Assembly: GCA_016703645.1 (NCBI GenBank)
Contig: JADJBR010000004.1
Span: forward strand, 124,001 to 188,000
Source of the DNA: Zoogloea sp.
Lineage (GTDB): Bacteria > Pseudomonadota > Gammaproteobacteria > Burkholderiales > Rhodocyclaceae
DNA: 64,000 nt
Direction of reading: 5' to 3'
Shown here: piece by piece, positions 42,413 to 53,715 of the stretch
Layout: every line of letters starts with the position of its first letter
Numbering within the stretch: position 1 is the first letter of the stretch
Made by a program: the position numbers and the translations under genes
The notes under the pieces: model-generated
The model's database searches: none
What the model was told of the DNA's origin: nothing
The model's input: only the letters and a program-made list of their open reading frames with translations

Positions 42413-44995
42413 ATGATCCCGTTCGCCAAAGAAACTCTTCCCATCAGCCTCGAAGACGAGATGCGTCATGCCTACCTGGATTACGCGATGAGCGTGATCG
42501 TCGGGCGGGCTCTCCCGGATGTGCGTGACGGCCTCAAGCCAGTCCATCGCCGCGTGCTGTTTGCCATGCACGAGCTGGGCAACGACTGGAACAAGGCTTA
42601 CAAGAAGTCGGCGCGCATCGTCGGGGATGTGATCGGTAAGTACCATCCCCACGGCGACCAGTCGGTGTATGACACCATCGTCCGCATGGCGCAGGATTTT
42701 TCCCTTCGCTACATGCTGGTGGATGGTCAGGGCAACTTTGGGTCAGTGGATGGCGACAGCGCGGCAGCGATGCGTTACACCGAGATCCGCATGGCCAAGA
42801 TCGGCCACGAGCTGCTGGCGGATATCGAGAAGGAAACGGTCGACTTCGGGCCGAACTACGACGGTTCCGAGAAGGAGCCGCTGGTGCTGCCAGCGCGTAT
42901 TCCCAACCTGCTGATCAACGGTTCCGGCGGGATCGCGGTCGGGATGGCGACCAACATTCCACCCCACAACCTGACCGAGATTGTGGATGCCTGCCTCAAG
43001 CTCCTGCAGGATCCGGAAACCACCATTGATGAGCTGATCAAGATTGTTCCTGCTCCCGACTTTCCAACGGCGGGTCTGATCTACGGGCTGGCCGGTGTGC
43101 AGGAAGGCTATCGCACGGGCCGTGGCCGCGTGGTGATGCGGGCGCGCACCCACTTCGAGGATATCGGTAAGGGGGATCGGCAGGCCATCATCGTTGACGA
43201 GCTGCCCTATCAGGTTAACAAGAAGACCCTGATCGAGAAGATCGCCGAGTTGGTCAATGAAAAGCGCATCGAGGGGATCAGCGACCTTCGCGACGAGTCC
43301 GACAAGTCCGGCATGCGAGTGGTCATTGAGCTGAAGCGCAATGAGATGGCCGACGTGGTGCTGAACAACCTGTTCAAGCAGACGCAGCTGCAGGATACCT
43401 TCGGCATGAACATGGTGGCGCTGGTGGATGGCAAGCCACGCCTGCTCAATCTGCTGCAGATGCTCGATTGCTTCCTCGCCCACCGGCGCGAGGTGGTGAC
43501 CCGTCGCACCATCTTCGAACTGCGCAAGGCCCGCGAGCGTGGTCATATCCTCGAAGGCCTGGCGGTGGCCTTGTCCAATGTGGATGAGATCATTGCCCTG
43601 ATCAAGGCGGCTCCGACGCCGCCGGAGGCCAAGAAGGCCCTGATGGCGCGGCAGTGGCGTTCGGCCCTTGTGGAGGAGATGCTGTCCCGCGCAACGGCGG
43701 ACAGTTACCGGCCCGATGGCCTCGCGCCGGAGTTCGGCCTGTCGGCCCAGGGGTATCGCCTTTCCGATGCTCAGGCCCAGGCAATCCTGGAGTTGCGTCT
43801 GCAACGTTTGACCGGTCTCGAGCAGGACAAGATTGTTGCCGAATACAAGGAGGTGATGGACAACATCGCCGACTTGCTGGACATCCTCGCGAAACCGGCG
43901 CGGATCACTGCGATCATCGTGGATGAGCTGACCCTCATCAAGCAGCAGTTTGGCGATCCCCGGCGCTCCGAAGTGGTGATGAACACCGCCGACATCAATA
44001 TAGAAGACCTGATTGCGCCTCAGGACATGGTCGTGACCTTGTCCCATACGGGCTATTTCAAGCGCCAGCCCCTTACCGATTACCGCGCCCAGAAGCGCGG
44101 CGGCCGTGGCAAACAGGCGGCAGCGGTGAAGGATGACGATTTCGTTGACCAGTTGTTTGTGGCCAATACGCATGACCACATTCTGTGCTTCTCCAGCCGC
44201 GGCCGTCTCTACTGGCTGAAGGTGTATGAGGTGCCCGAGGGCACGCGCAATTCCCGCGGCAAACCCATCGTCAATCTTTTCCCGCTGCTGGAGGGCGAGA
44301 AGATCACCGCCGTGTTGCCGGTCAAGGAGTTCGATGAAGGCCATTTCGTGTTCATGGCTACGGCCCAGGGTACGGTCAAGAAGACGCCGCTCACCGATTT
44401 CTCCAACCCCCGCAAGGCGGGAATCATCGCCGTGGGGCTGGACGAGGGGGACTATCTGGTGGGTGTGGCCATTACCGATGGTCAGCACGACGTGATGATG
44501 TTCTCCGACGCAGGCAAGGCCGTGCGCTTCAGCGAGAACGACGTTCGGCCGATGGGGCGCCAGGCCCGGGGTGTGCGCGGCATGATGCTGGAGGACGGCC
44601 AGACCGTGATTGCCATGCTGGTGGCGGGCGACGAGGAGCAGAGCGTGCTGACGGCCACCGAAAATGGCTTTGGCAAGCGTACGCCGATTGGGGAATACAC
44701 CCGCCATGGTCGTGGCACCAAGGGCATGATTGCTATCCAGACCTCGGATCGGAACGGGCGTGTGGTGGCGGCGACGCTGGTCACCGAGAAGGATCAGATC
44801 ATGTTGATCACCACGGGTGGCGTGCTGGTGCGGACGCGGGTAGCCGAGATTCGCGAGATGGGCCGGGCGACCCAGGGGGTCACGCTGATTTCCGTGGATG
44901 AGGGCAGCACGCTGTCCGGTGTGCAGAAGATTCTCGAAGGCGAAGAGGAAGAGCAGGATGTTGCGGGTGACGAAGGCACCCAACCCGACGCCTGA
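42413..44995 (+). CDS. gyrA: DNA gyrase subunit A
   Basis: 860 residues. Breakage-reunion subunit of gyrase; catalytic tyrosine in [10 protein letters not shown] (about residue 122) and six C-terminal beta-pinwheel blades including the GyrA box QAARGVRG-like QARGVRG. The quinolone region reads [14 protein letters not shown]: the position equal to E. coli Ser83 is Gln83 (codon 42659-42661) and Ala84 is Ser, while Asp87 is kept. Divergent from the upstream OmpA gene with a 214-bp gap showing no clear element. Confidence 0.97.
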   Translation: MIPFAKETLPISLEDEMRHAYLDYAMSVIVGRALPDVRDGLKPVHRRVLFAMHELGNDWNKAYKKSARIVGDVIGKYHPHGDQSVYDTIVRMAQDFSLRYMLVDGQGNFGSVDGDSAAAMRYTEIRMAKIGHELLADIEKETVDFGPNYDGSEKEPLVLPARIPNLLINGSGGIAVGMATNIPPHNLTEIVDACLKLLQDPETTIDELIKIVPAPDFPTAGLIYGLAGVQEGYRTGRGRVVMRARTHFEDIGKGDRQAIIVDELPYQVNKKTLIEKIAELVNEKRIEGISDLRDESDKSGMRVVIELKRNEMADVVLNNLFKQTQLQDTFGMNMVALVDGKPRLLNLLQMLDCFLAHRREVVTRRTIFELRKARERGHILEGLAVALSNVDEIIALIKAAPTPPEAKKALMARQWRSALVEEMLSRATADSYRPDGLAPEFGLSAQGYRLSDAQAQAILELRLQRLTGLEQDKIVAEYKEVMDNIADLLDILAKPARITAIIVDELTLIKQQFGDPRRSEVVMNTADINIEDLIAPQDMVVTLSHTGYFKRQPLTDYRAQKRGGRGKQAAAVKDDDFVDQLFVANTHDHILCFSSRGRLYWLKVYEVPEGTRNSRGKPIVNLFPLLEGEKITAVLPVKEFDEGHFVFMATAQGTVKKTPLTDFSNPRKAGIIAVGLDEGDYLVGVAITDGQHDVMMFSDAGKAVRFSENDVRPMGRQARGVRGMMLEDGQTVIAMLVAGDEEQSVLTATENGFGKRTPIGEYTRHGRGTKGMIAIQTSDRNGRVVAATLVTEKDQIMLITTGGVLVRTRVAEIREMGRATQGVTLISVDEGSTLSGVQKILEGEEEEQDVAGDEGTQPDA

Positions 44996-45019
44996 ACCGA
45001 CTGAACAAGGATTCACACG

Positions 45020-46102
45020 ATGCGGATATTCAATTTCTCAGCGGGTCCGGCGGTCTTGCCGACGGCAGTTCTGGAGCAGGTGCGCGATGAACTGCTCGAC
45101 TGGCACGGAGCGGGCATGGGCATCATGGAGATGAGCCACCGGGGCAAGGATTTCTCCGGTGTCATCCACGAGGCCGAGGCCGACCTGAGAGCGCTGATGG
45201 GGATTCCCTCCAACTACCGGGTGCTGTTCCTGCAGGGCGGGGCAACTCAGCAGTTCGCGCAGATTCCGATGAATCTCCTGGACGGCCGCTCGGCCGATTA
45301 CGTCGTCACCGGCGCCTGGTCGAAGAAGGCATACAAGGAAGCACAGCACGTGGGCAACGTGCGTCTGGCGGGATCCACCGAGGGTGACGGGTTCAGTCGC
45401 CTCCCTGTTGCCCATGAGCTGAAACTTGACCCTCAGGCGGCCTATCTGCATGTCTGCACCAACGAAACCATTCATGGTGTCGAGATGTTCGACCTGCCCG
45501 AAGTGCCTGTCGGGGTTCCCCTGGTGGCGGACATGAGCTCCCACATCCTGTCACGGCCGATGGATGTAAGCCGCTACGGGCTGATCTATGCCGGTGCGCA
45601 GAAGAACATCGGTCCGGCCGGCCTCGTCTTGGTCATCGTGCGGGAAGATCTTCTCGGCAAGGCGTCCACGATCACGCCCAGCGTGATGAACTACACGACC
45701 ATGGCTGACAATGGTTCCATGCTCAACACGCCGCCGACCTTTGGTATCTACCTTGCCGGATTGATCTTCAAGAACCTCAAGGCCCAGGGCGGCCTTGCGG
45801 CAGTGGAGGAGGCCAATGTTGCCAAGGCGAAGCGCGTCTATGACACCATCGATGGCAGCGGCGGCTTCTATCGCAACCCGGTCGCGGTGGAATGCCGTTC
45901 CCGGATGAACGTCCCGTTCACGTTGTCCGACCCTGCCCTTGATGCGGCGTTTCTGGCAGAAGCCGCGGAGCGCAAGCTGGTGGGCCTCAAGGGGCACAAG
46001 TCGGTTGGTGGTATGCGGGCGTCGATATATAACGCCATGTCCCTTGAGGGCGTGGAGGCCCTAGTGGCGTTGATGCAGGATTTCGCCGCACGCAAGGCGT
46101 GA
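45020..46102 (+). CDS. serC: Phosphoserine aminotransferase SerC
   Basis: 360 residues. Class V PLP transaminase for serine and pyridoxal synthesis. FNFSAGPAVLPTAVLEQ start, MEMSHRGKDF, PLP lysine in YGLIYAGAQKNIGPAGL, and a C-terminal VGGMRASIYNAM. First gene of the serC-pheA-hisC-tyrA-aroA/cmk-rpsA-ihfB run, 24 bp after gyrA. Confidence 0.97.
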   Translation: MRIFNFSAGPAVLPTAVLEQVRDELLDWHGAGMGIMEMSHRGKDFSGVIHEAEADLRALMGIPSNYRVLFLQGGATQQFAQIPMNLLDGRSADYVVTGAWSKKAYKEAQHVGNVRLAGSTEGDGFSRLPVAHELKLDPQAAYLHVCTNETIHGVEMFDLPEVPVGVPLVADMSSHILSRPMDVSRYGLIYAGAQKNIGPAGLVLVIVREDLLGKASTITPSVMNYTTMADNGSMLNTPPTFGIYLAGLIFKNLKAQGGLAAVEEANVAKAKRVYDTIDGSGGFYRNPVAVECRSRMNVPFTLSDPALDAAFLAEAAERKLVGLKGHKSVGGMRASIYNAMSLEGVEALVALMQDFAARKA

Positions 46103-46132
46103 TCGGGCAGGGTTTTGGGTTCAGGAGAAGGC

Positions 46133-47224
46133 ATGAACGAAGGGATGCTGCAGGAGCTCGGCGTGGTGAGAGAGCAGATCGACGCCATTGATGCGCAGAT
46201 GCTGGCCTTGCTCAATCAGCGTGCCAGATGCGCTAAGCACGTTGGTGAGATCAAGGCCCGATATGGCGACGCGGGCTACATCTATCGACCTGAGCGTGAG
46301 GCACAGGTACTGCGCCGGATCCAGGGGCTCAACACCGGCCCCCTTCCCAACGAAAGCGTCACCTTCTTCTTTCGGGAGGTGATGTCGGCTTGCCTATCCC
46401 TGGAAACGCCGCTCGGGATCGCCTTCCTCGGACCTTTGGGTACATTCTCCGAGAGTGCTGCGGTCAAGCATTTCGGTCATGCCGCCCGTCTTGCGCCCCA
46501 GGGCACCATCGACGATGTTTTTCGTGAGGTGGAAGCGGGCCATGCCCACTATGGCGTGGCGCCGGTCGAGAACTCCACCGAAGGTGCGGTAGGCCGCACC
46601 CTTGATCTGCTCCTCGGCTCGCCCCTCAAGATTTGCGGTGAGGTAGTGTTGCGCATTCACCAGCATCTGATGACGCGTGAAGTCGAGCTTGGCCGCATTA
46701 CCAAGGTGTATTCCCATGCCCAGTCCCTGGCCCAGTGTCACGAGTGGCTGAACCGGTCGCTCCCCGGCGTGACGCGTGTTTCGGTGGGCAGCAATGCCGA
46801 GGCGGCGCGCCTTGCCTCCCAGGAGCCCGGAGCGGCGGCCATCGCCGGTGAGGCCGCCTCGGAGCGCTATGATCTGCCGCGCCTGGCGGAGAGCATTGAG
46901 GATGAGCCCAACAACACCACCCGCTTTCTGGTCCTGGGGCGTCATGATGCGGGACGGACCGGGGCGGACAAGACCTCCCTAATCATGTCCGCAACCAACC
47001 GGCCCGGGGCGGTCCATGAATTGCTGGCGCCCCTGGCCGAGGCGGGTGTGTCCATGAGCCGTCTTGAGTCCCGGCCCGCCCGCGCCGCCCTGTGGGAGTA
47101 CGTCTTCTACGTGGATATCGAGGGCCACCGGGATGATCCGGCCGTAAAGGTGGCGCTGGATGCGCTGGCCAGCCGCGCGGCTTATCTCAAGATCCTGGGA
47201 TCCTATCCCCAGGCTGTGTACTGA
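46133..47224 (+). CDS. pheA: Bifunctional chorismate mutase/prephenate dehydratase PheA
   Basis: 363 residues. N-terminal AroQ chorismate mutase (residues 1-90; [19 protein letters not shown]), prephenate dehydratase ([29 protein letters not shown]) and a C-terminal ACT domain ([23 protein letters not shown] for phenylalanine feedback). Converts chorismate to phenylpyruvate. AGGAGA before the ATG. Confidence 0.96.
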   Translation: MNEGMLQELGVVREQIDAIDAQMLALLNQRARCAKHVGEIKARYGDAGYIYRPEREAQVLRRIQGLNTGPLPNESVTFFFREVMSACLSLETPLGIAFLGPLGTFSESAAVKHFGHAARLAPQGTIDDVFREVEAGHAHYGVAPVENSTEGAVGRTLDLLLGSPLKICGEVVLRIHQHLMTREVELGRITKVYSHAQSLAQCHEWLNRSLPGVTRVSVGSNAEAARLASQEPGAAAIAGEAASERYDLPRLAESIEDEPNNTTRFLVLGRHDAGRTGADKTSLIMSATNRPGAVHELLAPLAEAGVSMSRLESRPARAALWEYVFYVDIEGHRDDPAVKVALDALASRAAYLKILGSYPQAVY

Positions 47225-47240
47225 TCCCCTGGAGTTGTCC

Positions 47241-48338
47241 ATGAGTTTGTGTGATCTGGCGCCCGCCTATATCCGGGCGATCTCTCCCTATCAGCCCGGC
47301 AAGCCGATCTCGGAACTGGCCCGGGAGATGGGGCTAGAGGAGGCGTCCATCGTCAAGCTGGCCTCCAACGAGAACCCGCTGGGCATCGGTGAGCAGACCC
47401 GGGCGGCCATTGAGTCGGCGCTGGCAGACATCGCCCGCTACCCGGACGGAAATGGCTTTGAGCTGAAGGACGCTCTGCGCCGGCGTTACGGCGTGGCGAT
47501 GGACCAGATTGTTCTTGGCAACGGCTCCAATGACATCCTTGAGCTGGCGGCGCGGGCTTTTCTCGGTCCGGACCGAGAGGCCATCTATGCTCGCCACGCT
47601 TTCGCCGTCTACCCCCTTGCCACTCAGGCGACGGGCGCCCGTGGTGTTGAGGTGCCGGCGCAGGACTTCGGCCATGATCTGGACGCCATGCTGGCGGCAA
47701 TCACCCCTCTCACCCGGGTGATCTTCATCGCCAATCCCAACAATCCGACCGGCACCTTCCTTCCCGGCGACCGGATAGAAGCCTTCCTGGGCAAGGTTCC
47801 CGACGACGTGCTGGTGGTGCTCGACGAGGCTTACACCGAATATCTTGGGCCGGAGCAGCGTTACGACGCCATCGCCTGGCTGTCCCGCTTCCCCAACCTG
47901 CTCATCAGTCGCACCTTCTCCAAGGCCTACGGTCTGGCCGGTCTGCGGGTGGGATATGGCCTGGGCAGTGCGGCGGTCATCGATTTGCTGAATCGTGTCC
48001 GGCAACCGTTCAACGTTACCAGTGTCGGCCTTGCGGCTGCGGCCGCCGCGCTTTTTGACGACGATTTCCTCGCTCGCAGCTACGCCTTGAACCGGGCCGG
48101 GATGGCCCAGCTGACTGCCGGTTTTACCGCCCTCGGCCTGGAGTGGATTCCCTCCGCCGGCAACTTTGTCACCGTCAAGGTTGGCAACGGGGCCAAGGTC
48201 AATCAGGGCTTGCTGCGTCAGGGTGTCATCGTGCGCCCCATTGGCGGATATGGCATGCCTGAATGGTTGCGTGTGTCCATCGGCCTGGAGAGCGAGAACA
48301 CCCGCTTCCTCGAGGCTCTGCCTGTCGCCCTCGGCTGA
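47241..48338 (+). CDS. hisC: Histidinol-phosphate/aromatic aminotransferase HisC
   Basis: 365 residues. Class I/II PLP transaminase; [15 protein letters not shown], the PLP lysine in [18 protein letters not shown]. In this gene order between pheA and tyrA it likely serves aromatic amino acid transamination as well as histidine synthesis. Confidence 0.93.
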   Translation: MSLCDLAPAYIRAISPYQPGKPISELAREMGLEEASIVKLASNENPLGIGEQTRAAIESALADIARYPDGNGFELKDALRRRYGVAMDQIVLGNGSNDILELAARAFLGPDREAIYARHAFAVYPLATQATGARGVEVPAQDFGHDLDAMLAAITPLTRVIFIANPNNPTGTFLPGDRIEAFLGKVPDDVLVVLDEAYTEYLGPEQRYDAIAWLSRFPNLLISRTFSKAYGLAGLRVGYGLGSAAVIDLLNRVRQPFNVTSVGLAAAAAALFDDDFLARSYALNRAGMAQLTAGFTALGLEWIPSAGNFVTVKVGNGAKVNQGLLRQGVIVRPIGGYGMPEWLRVSIGLESENTRFLEALPVALG

Positions 48339-48350
48339 GTGAGGCTCGCC

Positions 48351-49244
48351 GTGCGCAAGATCGAGAAACTTGTGGTGTGCGGCGTTGGCCTGATTGGCGG
48401 GTCGGTGGCGCTGGCCCTGCGCCAGGCGAGGCTGGTTGAACGTGTGGTGGGCATCGGTCGCCGCCCCGGCCCCCTCGCCGAGGCACGGCAGCTCGGGGTG
48501 ATCGACCAGATTTCCACCGACTGGGCCGAGGCCCTCGATGGGGCGGACATGGTCTTGCTGGCCATGCCCGTCGGCCAGATGGAGGCGGTGGCGCAGGCCA
48601 TGGCGCCCCACCTGGGTCCGAACACCATCGTCACCGATGCGGGCAGCACGAAACGGGATGTGATCGAGGCGATCTATCGTCATCTGGGCGCCCATCTGGC
48701 CCAGGTCGTACCCGCGCATCCCATTGCAGGGGCCGAGAAAAGCGGGCCTTCCGCCGCCCGTGCCGATTTGTACCGCGGGCGCAAGGTGGTGGTAACGCCG
48801 TTGCCCGAGAATGCGCCCGAGGCGGTGTTGCGTGTGCGCGAGCTATGGGCCGCCTGTGGTGCGGTGCTGCACGAGATGAGTCCACAGGAACACGACCGTG
48901 TGTTTGCTGCGGTCAGTCATCTGCCCCATCTGCTGGCCTTCGGTCTGGTCCATGATCTGGCCGGCCGGGCCAATGCCGAGCAGCTTTTCAGCTACGCGGC
49001 GAGTGGTTTTCGCGACTTCACCCGAGTGGCGGGAAGTCATCCGGAGATGTGGCGCGACATCTGCGTGGCCAACCGCCATTCCCTTCTGGCCGAACTTGAT
49101 GCTTACCTGTCCGAGCTGGCCTATCTTCGAGCGCTGCTCCTGGCAGGCGACGGACCCGCGCTCGAAGCCGTCTTCGACGAGGCCAGCCGGGCCCGCAACG
49201 AATGGGCCGACAAGGCTTTCCCAGCGACGCCTTCGGGCGAGTGA
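48351..49244 (+). CDS. tyrA: Prephenate dehydrogenase TyrA
   Basis: 297 residues. NAD(P)-binding Rossmann [18 protein letters not shown], then [15 protein letters not shown] with the catalytic histidine. A GTG at 48351 with GAGG upstream is preferred; an in-frame GTG at 48339 is the alternative. Produces 4-hydroxyphenylpyruvate for tyrosine. Confidence 0.94.
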   Translation: MRKIEKLVVCGVGLIGGSVALALRQARLVERVVGIGRRPGPLAEARQLGVIDQISTDWAEALDGADMVLLAMPVGQMEAVAQAMAPHLGPNTIVTDAGSTKRDVIEAIYRHLGAHLAQVVPAHPIAGAEKSGPSAARADLYRGRKVVVTPLPENAPEAVLRVRELWAACGAVLHEMSPQEHDRVFAAVSHLPHLLAFGLVHDLAGRANAEQLFSYAASGFRDFTRVAGSHPEMWRDICVANRHSLLAELDAYLSELAYLRALLLAGDGPALEAVFDEASRARNEWADKAFPATPSGE

Positions 49245-49258
49245 TACAAGGATTTTTC

Positions 49259-51220
49259 ATGGAATTCATTGATCTGCCGCCGATGCGCAAGGCCGCCGGC
49301 ACGGTACGTCTTCCCGGCTCCAAGAGCATCTCCAACCGCGTCCTGCTGCTTGCTGCCCTGGCTGAGGGCGAGACCCTGGTCGAGGATCTCCTGGACTCCG
49401 ATGACACCCGGGTGATGCGCAATGCCATCTCCGCCCTGGGCGTGAGCGTCATGGAGGAGGGGGCCGCGCTGCGCGTGGTCGGTTGCAAGGGGCGCTTTCC
49501 CCAGTTGCGAGCGGATTTGTTCGTCGGCAATTCCGGGCTGAGCATCCGTACCCTCGTTCCGGCCATTGTCGCGTCCCTCTCCGGCTGCGATGATGCCCCG
49601 GCAGAGGTGCGCCTGTCCGGCGTGCCGCGCATGCACGAGCGCCCCATCGGCGACCTCGTGGATGGTCTCAAGCAGCTTGGAGCCCGGGTCGCCTGGTTGG
49701 GGCAGGAGGGATATCCACCCCTGGCGCTGCAGCCCGCCGAGCTTGACGCCGATCGGGTCAGCGTGCGGGGCAATGTGTCCAGCCAGTTTCTCACCGGGCT
49801 GTTGCAGGCTGCGCCACTGGTGGCACGGGACAAGCCTCTTGCCATTGAAGTGGAAGGGGAGTTGATCAGTCGTCCTTACGTGGAGATCACCCTCAACCTC
49901 ATGGAGCGTTTCGGGGTGCTGGTGCAGCGGGATGGCTGGAGCCGCTTCGTCGTGCAACCGGGCCAGCGCTATGTCTCGCCGGGCCGGATCTCGGTGGAGG
50001 GGGACGCGTCCACCGCCAGCTATTTTCTTGCTGCCGGTGCGCTTGGCGGCGGTCCGGTGCGCGTCGTCGGCGCGGGGCGGCGCAGCATCCAGGGGGATGT
50101 GAAATTCGCCGACGCCCTGGCTGTCATGGGCGCGGAAATTACCTGGGGTGAAGACTGGATCGAGGCGCGTGCACCGGCATCCGGTCGCCTCAAGGCCTTT
50201 GATCTGGATCTCAACCACATTCCCGACGCGGCCATGACCCTGTCGGTGGCCGCCTTGTTTGCGGACGGCCCGTGTACGCTGCGCAATATTGGTAGCTGGC
50301 GGGTCAAGGAGACTGATCGCATCGCCGCAATGGCGGCCGAGTTGCGCAAACTGGGTGCGACCGTGGACGAATTTCCGGAAAGCCTCCGCGTCATACCGCC
50401 GGAGCGCCTTCAGTCTGCAGTCATCGACACCTATGACGACCACCGGGTTGCCATGTGTTTCTCGCTGGCGACCCTGGGCGGGCCCTACGTGCGGATCAAT
50501 GATCCCAAGTGTGTGAACAAGACTTTCCCGGAGTATTTCCAGACTTTCTCCGGCATTGCCACACCGGTTCCGGTCGTGGCCATCGACGGGCCGTCCGCAT
50601 CGGGCAAGGGAACGGTCGCCGCCCAGGTGGCCCGGGCCTTGGGCTTTGATCATCTCGACAGTGGTGCCCTCTACCGGATCGTGGCCTTGGCCGCCCGGCG
50701 CAAGGGCCTGGCCTTCGACGCTGAGGTCGAACTGGCTGCGTTGGCTGCAACGCTGCCAGCCCGTTTCCAGGACGAGCGTGTCCTGCTGGATGGGGATGAT
50801 GTCACGGACGCGATTCGCAGCGAGGCCTGTTCGGCGGGCGCCTCTCGCGTGGCCGCCCTTCCTGCGGTGCGGGACGCCCTGTTTGCCCGTCAAAGGGCCT
50901 TTCGCCGCGGGAGCGGTTTGGTTGCGGAGGGGCGGGACATGGGGTCGGTGGTGTTTCCCGACGCCGCCCTCAAGATCTTCCTGACGGCCTCGGCGGAGGC
51001 GCGTAGCGAACGCCGCTATAAGCAGTTGATCGGTAAAGGAATGACTGCTAGTATGGACGATCTCCTCAGAGACCTGCATGAACGGGATGCGCGGGATTCC
51101 CAACGCTCCGTGGCGCCTCTGAAGAGAGTCGAAGATGCCGTGCTGCTCGATACCTCCGAAATGACTGTCCAGCAGGCGGTCGATTTCGTTGTAGAACGGG
51201 CCGCAGCACTTCGCAACTAA
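49259..51220 (+). CDS. aroA: Fused EPSP synthase / cytidylate kinase (AroA-Cmk)
   Basis: 653 residues. Residues 1 to about 430 are 3-phosphoshikimate 1-carboxyvinyltransferase ([42 protein letters not shown]). From about residue 437 a CMP kinase follows, with P-loop [18 protein letters not shown] and [12 protein letters not shown]. One protein thus serves the shikimate pathway and CMP/dCMP phosphorylation. In other bacteria aroA and cmk are adjacent genes; the fusion is known in betaproteobacteria. AAGGA precedes the ATG. Confidence 0.95.
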   Translation: MEFIDLPPMRKAAGTVRLPGSKSISNRVLLLAALAEGETLVEDLLDSDDTRVMRNAISALGVSVMEEGAALRVVGCKGRFPQLRADLFVGNSGLSIRTLVPAIVASLSGCDDAPAEVRLSGVPRMHERPIGDLVDGLKQLGARVAWLGQEGYPPLALQPAELDADRVSVRGNVSSQFLTGLLQAAPLVARDKPLAIEVEGELISRPYVEITLNLMERFGVLVQRDGWSRFVVQPGQRYVSPGRISVEGDASTASYFLAAGALGGGPVRVVGAGRRSIQGDVKFADALAVMGAEITWGEDWIEARAPASGRLKAFDLDLNHIPDAAMTLSVAALFADGPCTLRNIGSWRVKETDRIAAMAAELRKLGATVDEFPESLRVIPPERLQSAVIDTYDDHRVAMCFSLATLGGPYVRINDPKCVNKTFPEYFQTFSGIATPVPVVAIDGPSASGKGTVAAQVARALGFDHLDSGALYRIVALAARRKGLAFDAEVELAALAATLPARFQDERVLLDGDDVTDAIRSEACSAGASRVAALPAVRDALFARQRAFRRGSGLVAEGRDMGSVVFPDAALKIFLTASAEARSERRYKQLIGKGMTASMDDLLRDLHERDARDSQRSVAPLKRVEDAVLLDTSEMTVQQAVDFVVERAAALRN

Positions 51221-51300
51221 GGTCTTCCTTGCCCGCCCGGGCAAGGGGGGTTTGTCAACCAGGAGCCGTCTCGCGACGGTTGTAAGGTTCTTTTTCACAT

Positions 51301-53007
51301 ATGTCCACTGCCACCCCTATTTCCTTCGAGGAAAGCTTTGCCGCCCTGTTTGAGGAGTCCCTCAATCGCCAGGAAATGCGCGCCGGTGAAGTCATCACCG
51401 CCGAAGTCGTGCGGATCGACCAGAACTTCGTGGTCGTCAACGCCGGCCTCAAGTCCGAGAGCTACATTCCCATCGAGGAATTCCGCACCGATCGCGGCGA
51501 ACTGACCACCGAAATCGGTGATTACGTTCAGGTCGCCATCGAGCAGCTCGAAGACGGCTACGGCGAAACCCGCCTGTCCCGCGACAAGGCCAAGCGCATC
51601 GCCGCCTGGAACGACCTCGACAAGGCGCTCAACGACGCGATCCTCGTCAAGGGCATGATCACTGGCAAGGTGAAGGGTGGCCTGACCGTCATGGTCAACG
51701 GCATCCGTGCGTTCCTGCCGGGTTCCCTGGTGGATATGCGTCCCGTCAAGGACACCACCCCGTTCGAAGGCAAGGAATTCGAATTCCGCGTCATCAAGCT
51801 TGACCGCAAGCGCAACAACGTCGTGGTGTCCCGCCGCGCCGTGCTCGAGGCCTCCATGGGCGAAGAGCGTCAGAAGCTCCTCGAAACCCTCAAGGAAGGC
51901 ACTGTCGTCAAGGGTATCGTCAAGAACATCACCGACTACGGCGCATTCGTGGATCTGGGCGGCATCGATGGTCTGCTGCACATCACCGACCTGGCCTGGC
52001 GTCGTGTCCGTCACCCGTCCGAAGTTCTCGCCGTGGGCGACGAACTCGAGGCCAAGGTGCTCAAGTTCGACCAGGAAAAGAACCGTGTTTCCCTGGGTCT
52101 CAAGCAACTGGGCGAAGATCCGTGGGTCGGCATCTCCCGCCGTTACCCGCAGGGCACCCGCCTGTTCGGCAAGGTGACCAACATCACCGACTACGGCGCA
52201 TTCGTCGAAGTCGAGCAGGGTATCGAAGGCCTGGTCCACGTGTCCGAAATGGACTGGACCAACAAGAACATTCACCCGACCAAGGTTGTCCAGCTGGGCG
52301 ACGAAGTCGAAGTGATGATTCTCGAAATCGACGAAGACCGTCGTCGTATCTCCTTGGGCATGAAGCAGTGCATGTCCAACCCGTGGGACGATTTCGCCAT
52401 CAACCACAAGAAGGGCGACAAGGTCCGTGGTCAGATCAAGTCCCTGACTGACTTTGGCGTGTTCATCGGCCTGGAAGGCGGTATCGACGGCCTGGTGCAC
52501 CTGTCCGACCTGTCCTGGTCCCTGACCGGCGAAGAGGCCGTCCGCCAGTACAAGAAGGGCGACGAAGTCGAGGCCGTGGTGCTGAACATCGACGTCGAGA
52601 AGGAGCGCATCTCCCTCGGCATCAAGCAGCTCGAAGGCGACCCCTTCACCAACTTCATTGCCACCCACGACAAGAACACCCTGGTGAACGGTACCGTTCG
52701 CAGCGTGGATGCCCGTGGTGCCGTGATCGGCCTGAACAACGATGTCGAGGGTTACCTGCGTGCATCCGAGTTCTCCCGTGATCGCGTCGATGATCTGTCC
52801 CTGCTGCTGAAGGTTGGCGACACTGTCGAGGCGATGATCGTCAACGTTGATCGCAAGACCCGTGGCATCAATCTGTCCATCCGTGCCAAGGATCAGGTCG
52901 AGCAAACTGAAGCAATGAGCAAGCTGGCGTCTGACAGCGCGTCTGCTGCCAGCGGCACCACCAACCTCGGTGCGCTGCTGAAGGCCAAGCTCAACGAGCA
53001 GAAGTAA
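51301..53007 (+). CDS. rpsA: 30S ribosomal protein S1
   Basis: 568 residues with six S1 repeats (for example [26 protein letters not shown] and [30 protein letters not shown]). Binds mRNA at the ribosome. The 80-bp leader holds a perfect CTTGCCCG-cc-CGGGCAAG hairpin at 51228-51245, a possible site of S1 autoregulation. Confidence 0.98.
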   Translation: MSTATPISFEESFAALFEESLNRQEMRAGEVITAEVVRIDQNFVVVNAGLKSESYIPIEEFRTDRGELTTEIGDYVQVAIEQLEDGYGETRLSRDKAKRIAAWNDLDKALNDAILVKGMITGKVKGGLTVMVNGIRAFLPGSLVDMRPVKDTTPFEGKEFEFRVIKLDRKRNNVVVSRRAVLEASMGEERQKLLETLKEGTVVKGIVKNITDYGAFVDLGGIDGLLHITDLAWRRVRHPSEVLAVGDELEAKVLKFDQEKNRVSLGLKQLGEDPWVGISRRYPQGTRLFGKVTNITDYGAFVEVEQGIEGLVHVSEMDWTNKNIHPTKVVQLGDEVEVMILEIDEDRRRISLGMKQCMSNPWDDFAINHKKGDKVRGQIKSLTDFGVFIGLEGGIDGLVHLSDLSWSLTGEEAVRQYKKGDEVEAVVLNIDVEKERISLGIKQLEGDPFTNFIATHDKNTLVNGTVRSVDARGAVIGLNNDVEGYLRASEFSRDRVDDLSLLLKVGDTVEAMIVNVDRKTRGINLSIRAKDQVEQTEAMSKLASDSASAASGTTNLGALLKAKLNEQK

Positions 53008-53018
53008 GCGGTTCGAGC

Positions 53019-53303
53019 ATGACCAAGTCGGAGCTCATCGCCCGGCTGGCGGAGCGTTTTCCCCAGCTGGTCGCGAAGGACGCCGAGTTCGCGGTTAAGA
53101 TGATTCTCGATGCGATGACCGATGCCCTGTCGCGGGGTGATCGCATCGAAATCCGCGGCTTTGGCAGCTTTGCCTTGAATTACCGTCCTCCCCGCGTCGG
53201 GCGAAATCCCAAGTCGGGGGAGAAGGTTCAGGTGCCGGAGAAGTATGTTCCGCACTTCAAGGCCGGCAAGGAGTTGCGGGAACGCGTCGACATGATGGGG
53301 TAA
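53019..53303 (+). CDS. ihfB: Integration host factor beta subunit
   Basis: 94 residues. HU/IHF fold: starts [16 protein letters not shown], the DNA arm motif [27 protein letters not shown]. Encoded 11 bp after rpsA, the conserved place for ihfB. IHF bending is commonly needed at sigma-54 promoters such as those here. Confidence 0.97.
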   Translation: MTKSELIARLAERFPQLVAKDAEFAVKMILDAMTDALSRGDRIEIRGFGSFALNYRPPRVGRNPKSGEKVQVPEKYVPHFKAGKELRERVDMMG

Positions 53304-53350
53304 TCCCCTTGTCAGACGCTTCCGGTTCCGGAGGCCGAAGGCTCGATCCT

Positions 53351-53380
53351 GAAGGCGGCGAAAGCCGCCTTCTTTTTTTT
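53351..53380 (+). terminator. Terminator after ihfB
   Basis: GAAGGCGGC-gaaa-GCCGCCTTC followed by eight Ts. Confidence 0.9.
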
Positions 53381-53405
53381 GTCCACGTCGGGGATAATTT
53401 CGGGC

Positions 53406-53711
53406 ATGCGCGCGCTCACATGGGTCTTACGACTCTTTCTGTTTCTGTTGCTTTTCGGCTTCGCCGTCAAGAATGACGATGTCGTCGTTTTGCGTTTCTT
53501 TTTTGGAGCCCAGTGGCAGGTCCCGCTGGTTCTTGTCATTCTCCTGTTCGTGGTTGTCGGCGTGCTGATCGGTGTCACTGCAACCCTCACTGCCGTCTAT
53601 CGTCAGCGCCGCGAAATCGGGGCGCTGCGTGATCGGGATGCATCCCCGCCGGCCGACCCCCGGGCTCGGGTGCCCATCGCCCACGGTCCCGATTTGCCGG
53701 AGAGCTACTGA
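53406..53711 (+). CDS. lapA: LapA-domain membrane protein
   Basis: 101 residues. Two membrane helices (VLRLFLFLLLFGFAVKN; PLVLVILLFVVVGVLIGVTATL) around the FFFGAQWQ turn, then a charged tail, as in LapA of the LapAB lipopolysaccharide assembly pair. It lies 5 bp before lapB. Confidence 0.88.
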   Translation: MRALTWVLRLFLFLLLFGFAVKNDDVVVLRFFFGAQWQVPLVLVILLFVVVGVLIGVTATLTAVYRQRREIGALRDRDASPPADPRARVPIAHGPDLPESY

Positions 53712-53715
53712 TTCC

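Noticed and set aside
42743-45016. Minus-strand 757-codon frame opposite gyrA
   Set aside because: Shadow of the gyrA codon pattern; His/Gln-rich translation with no domains.
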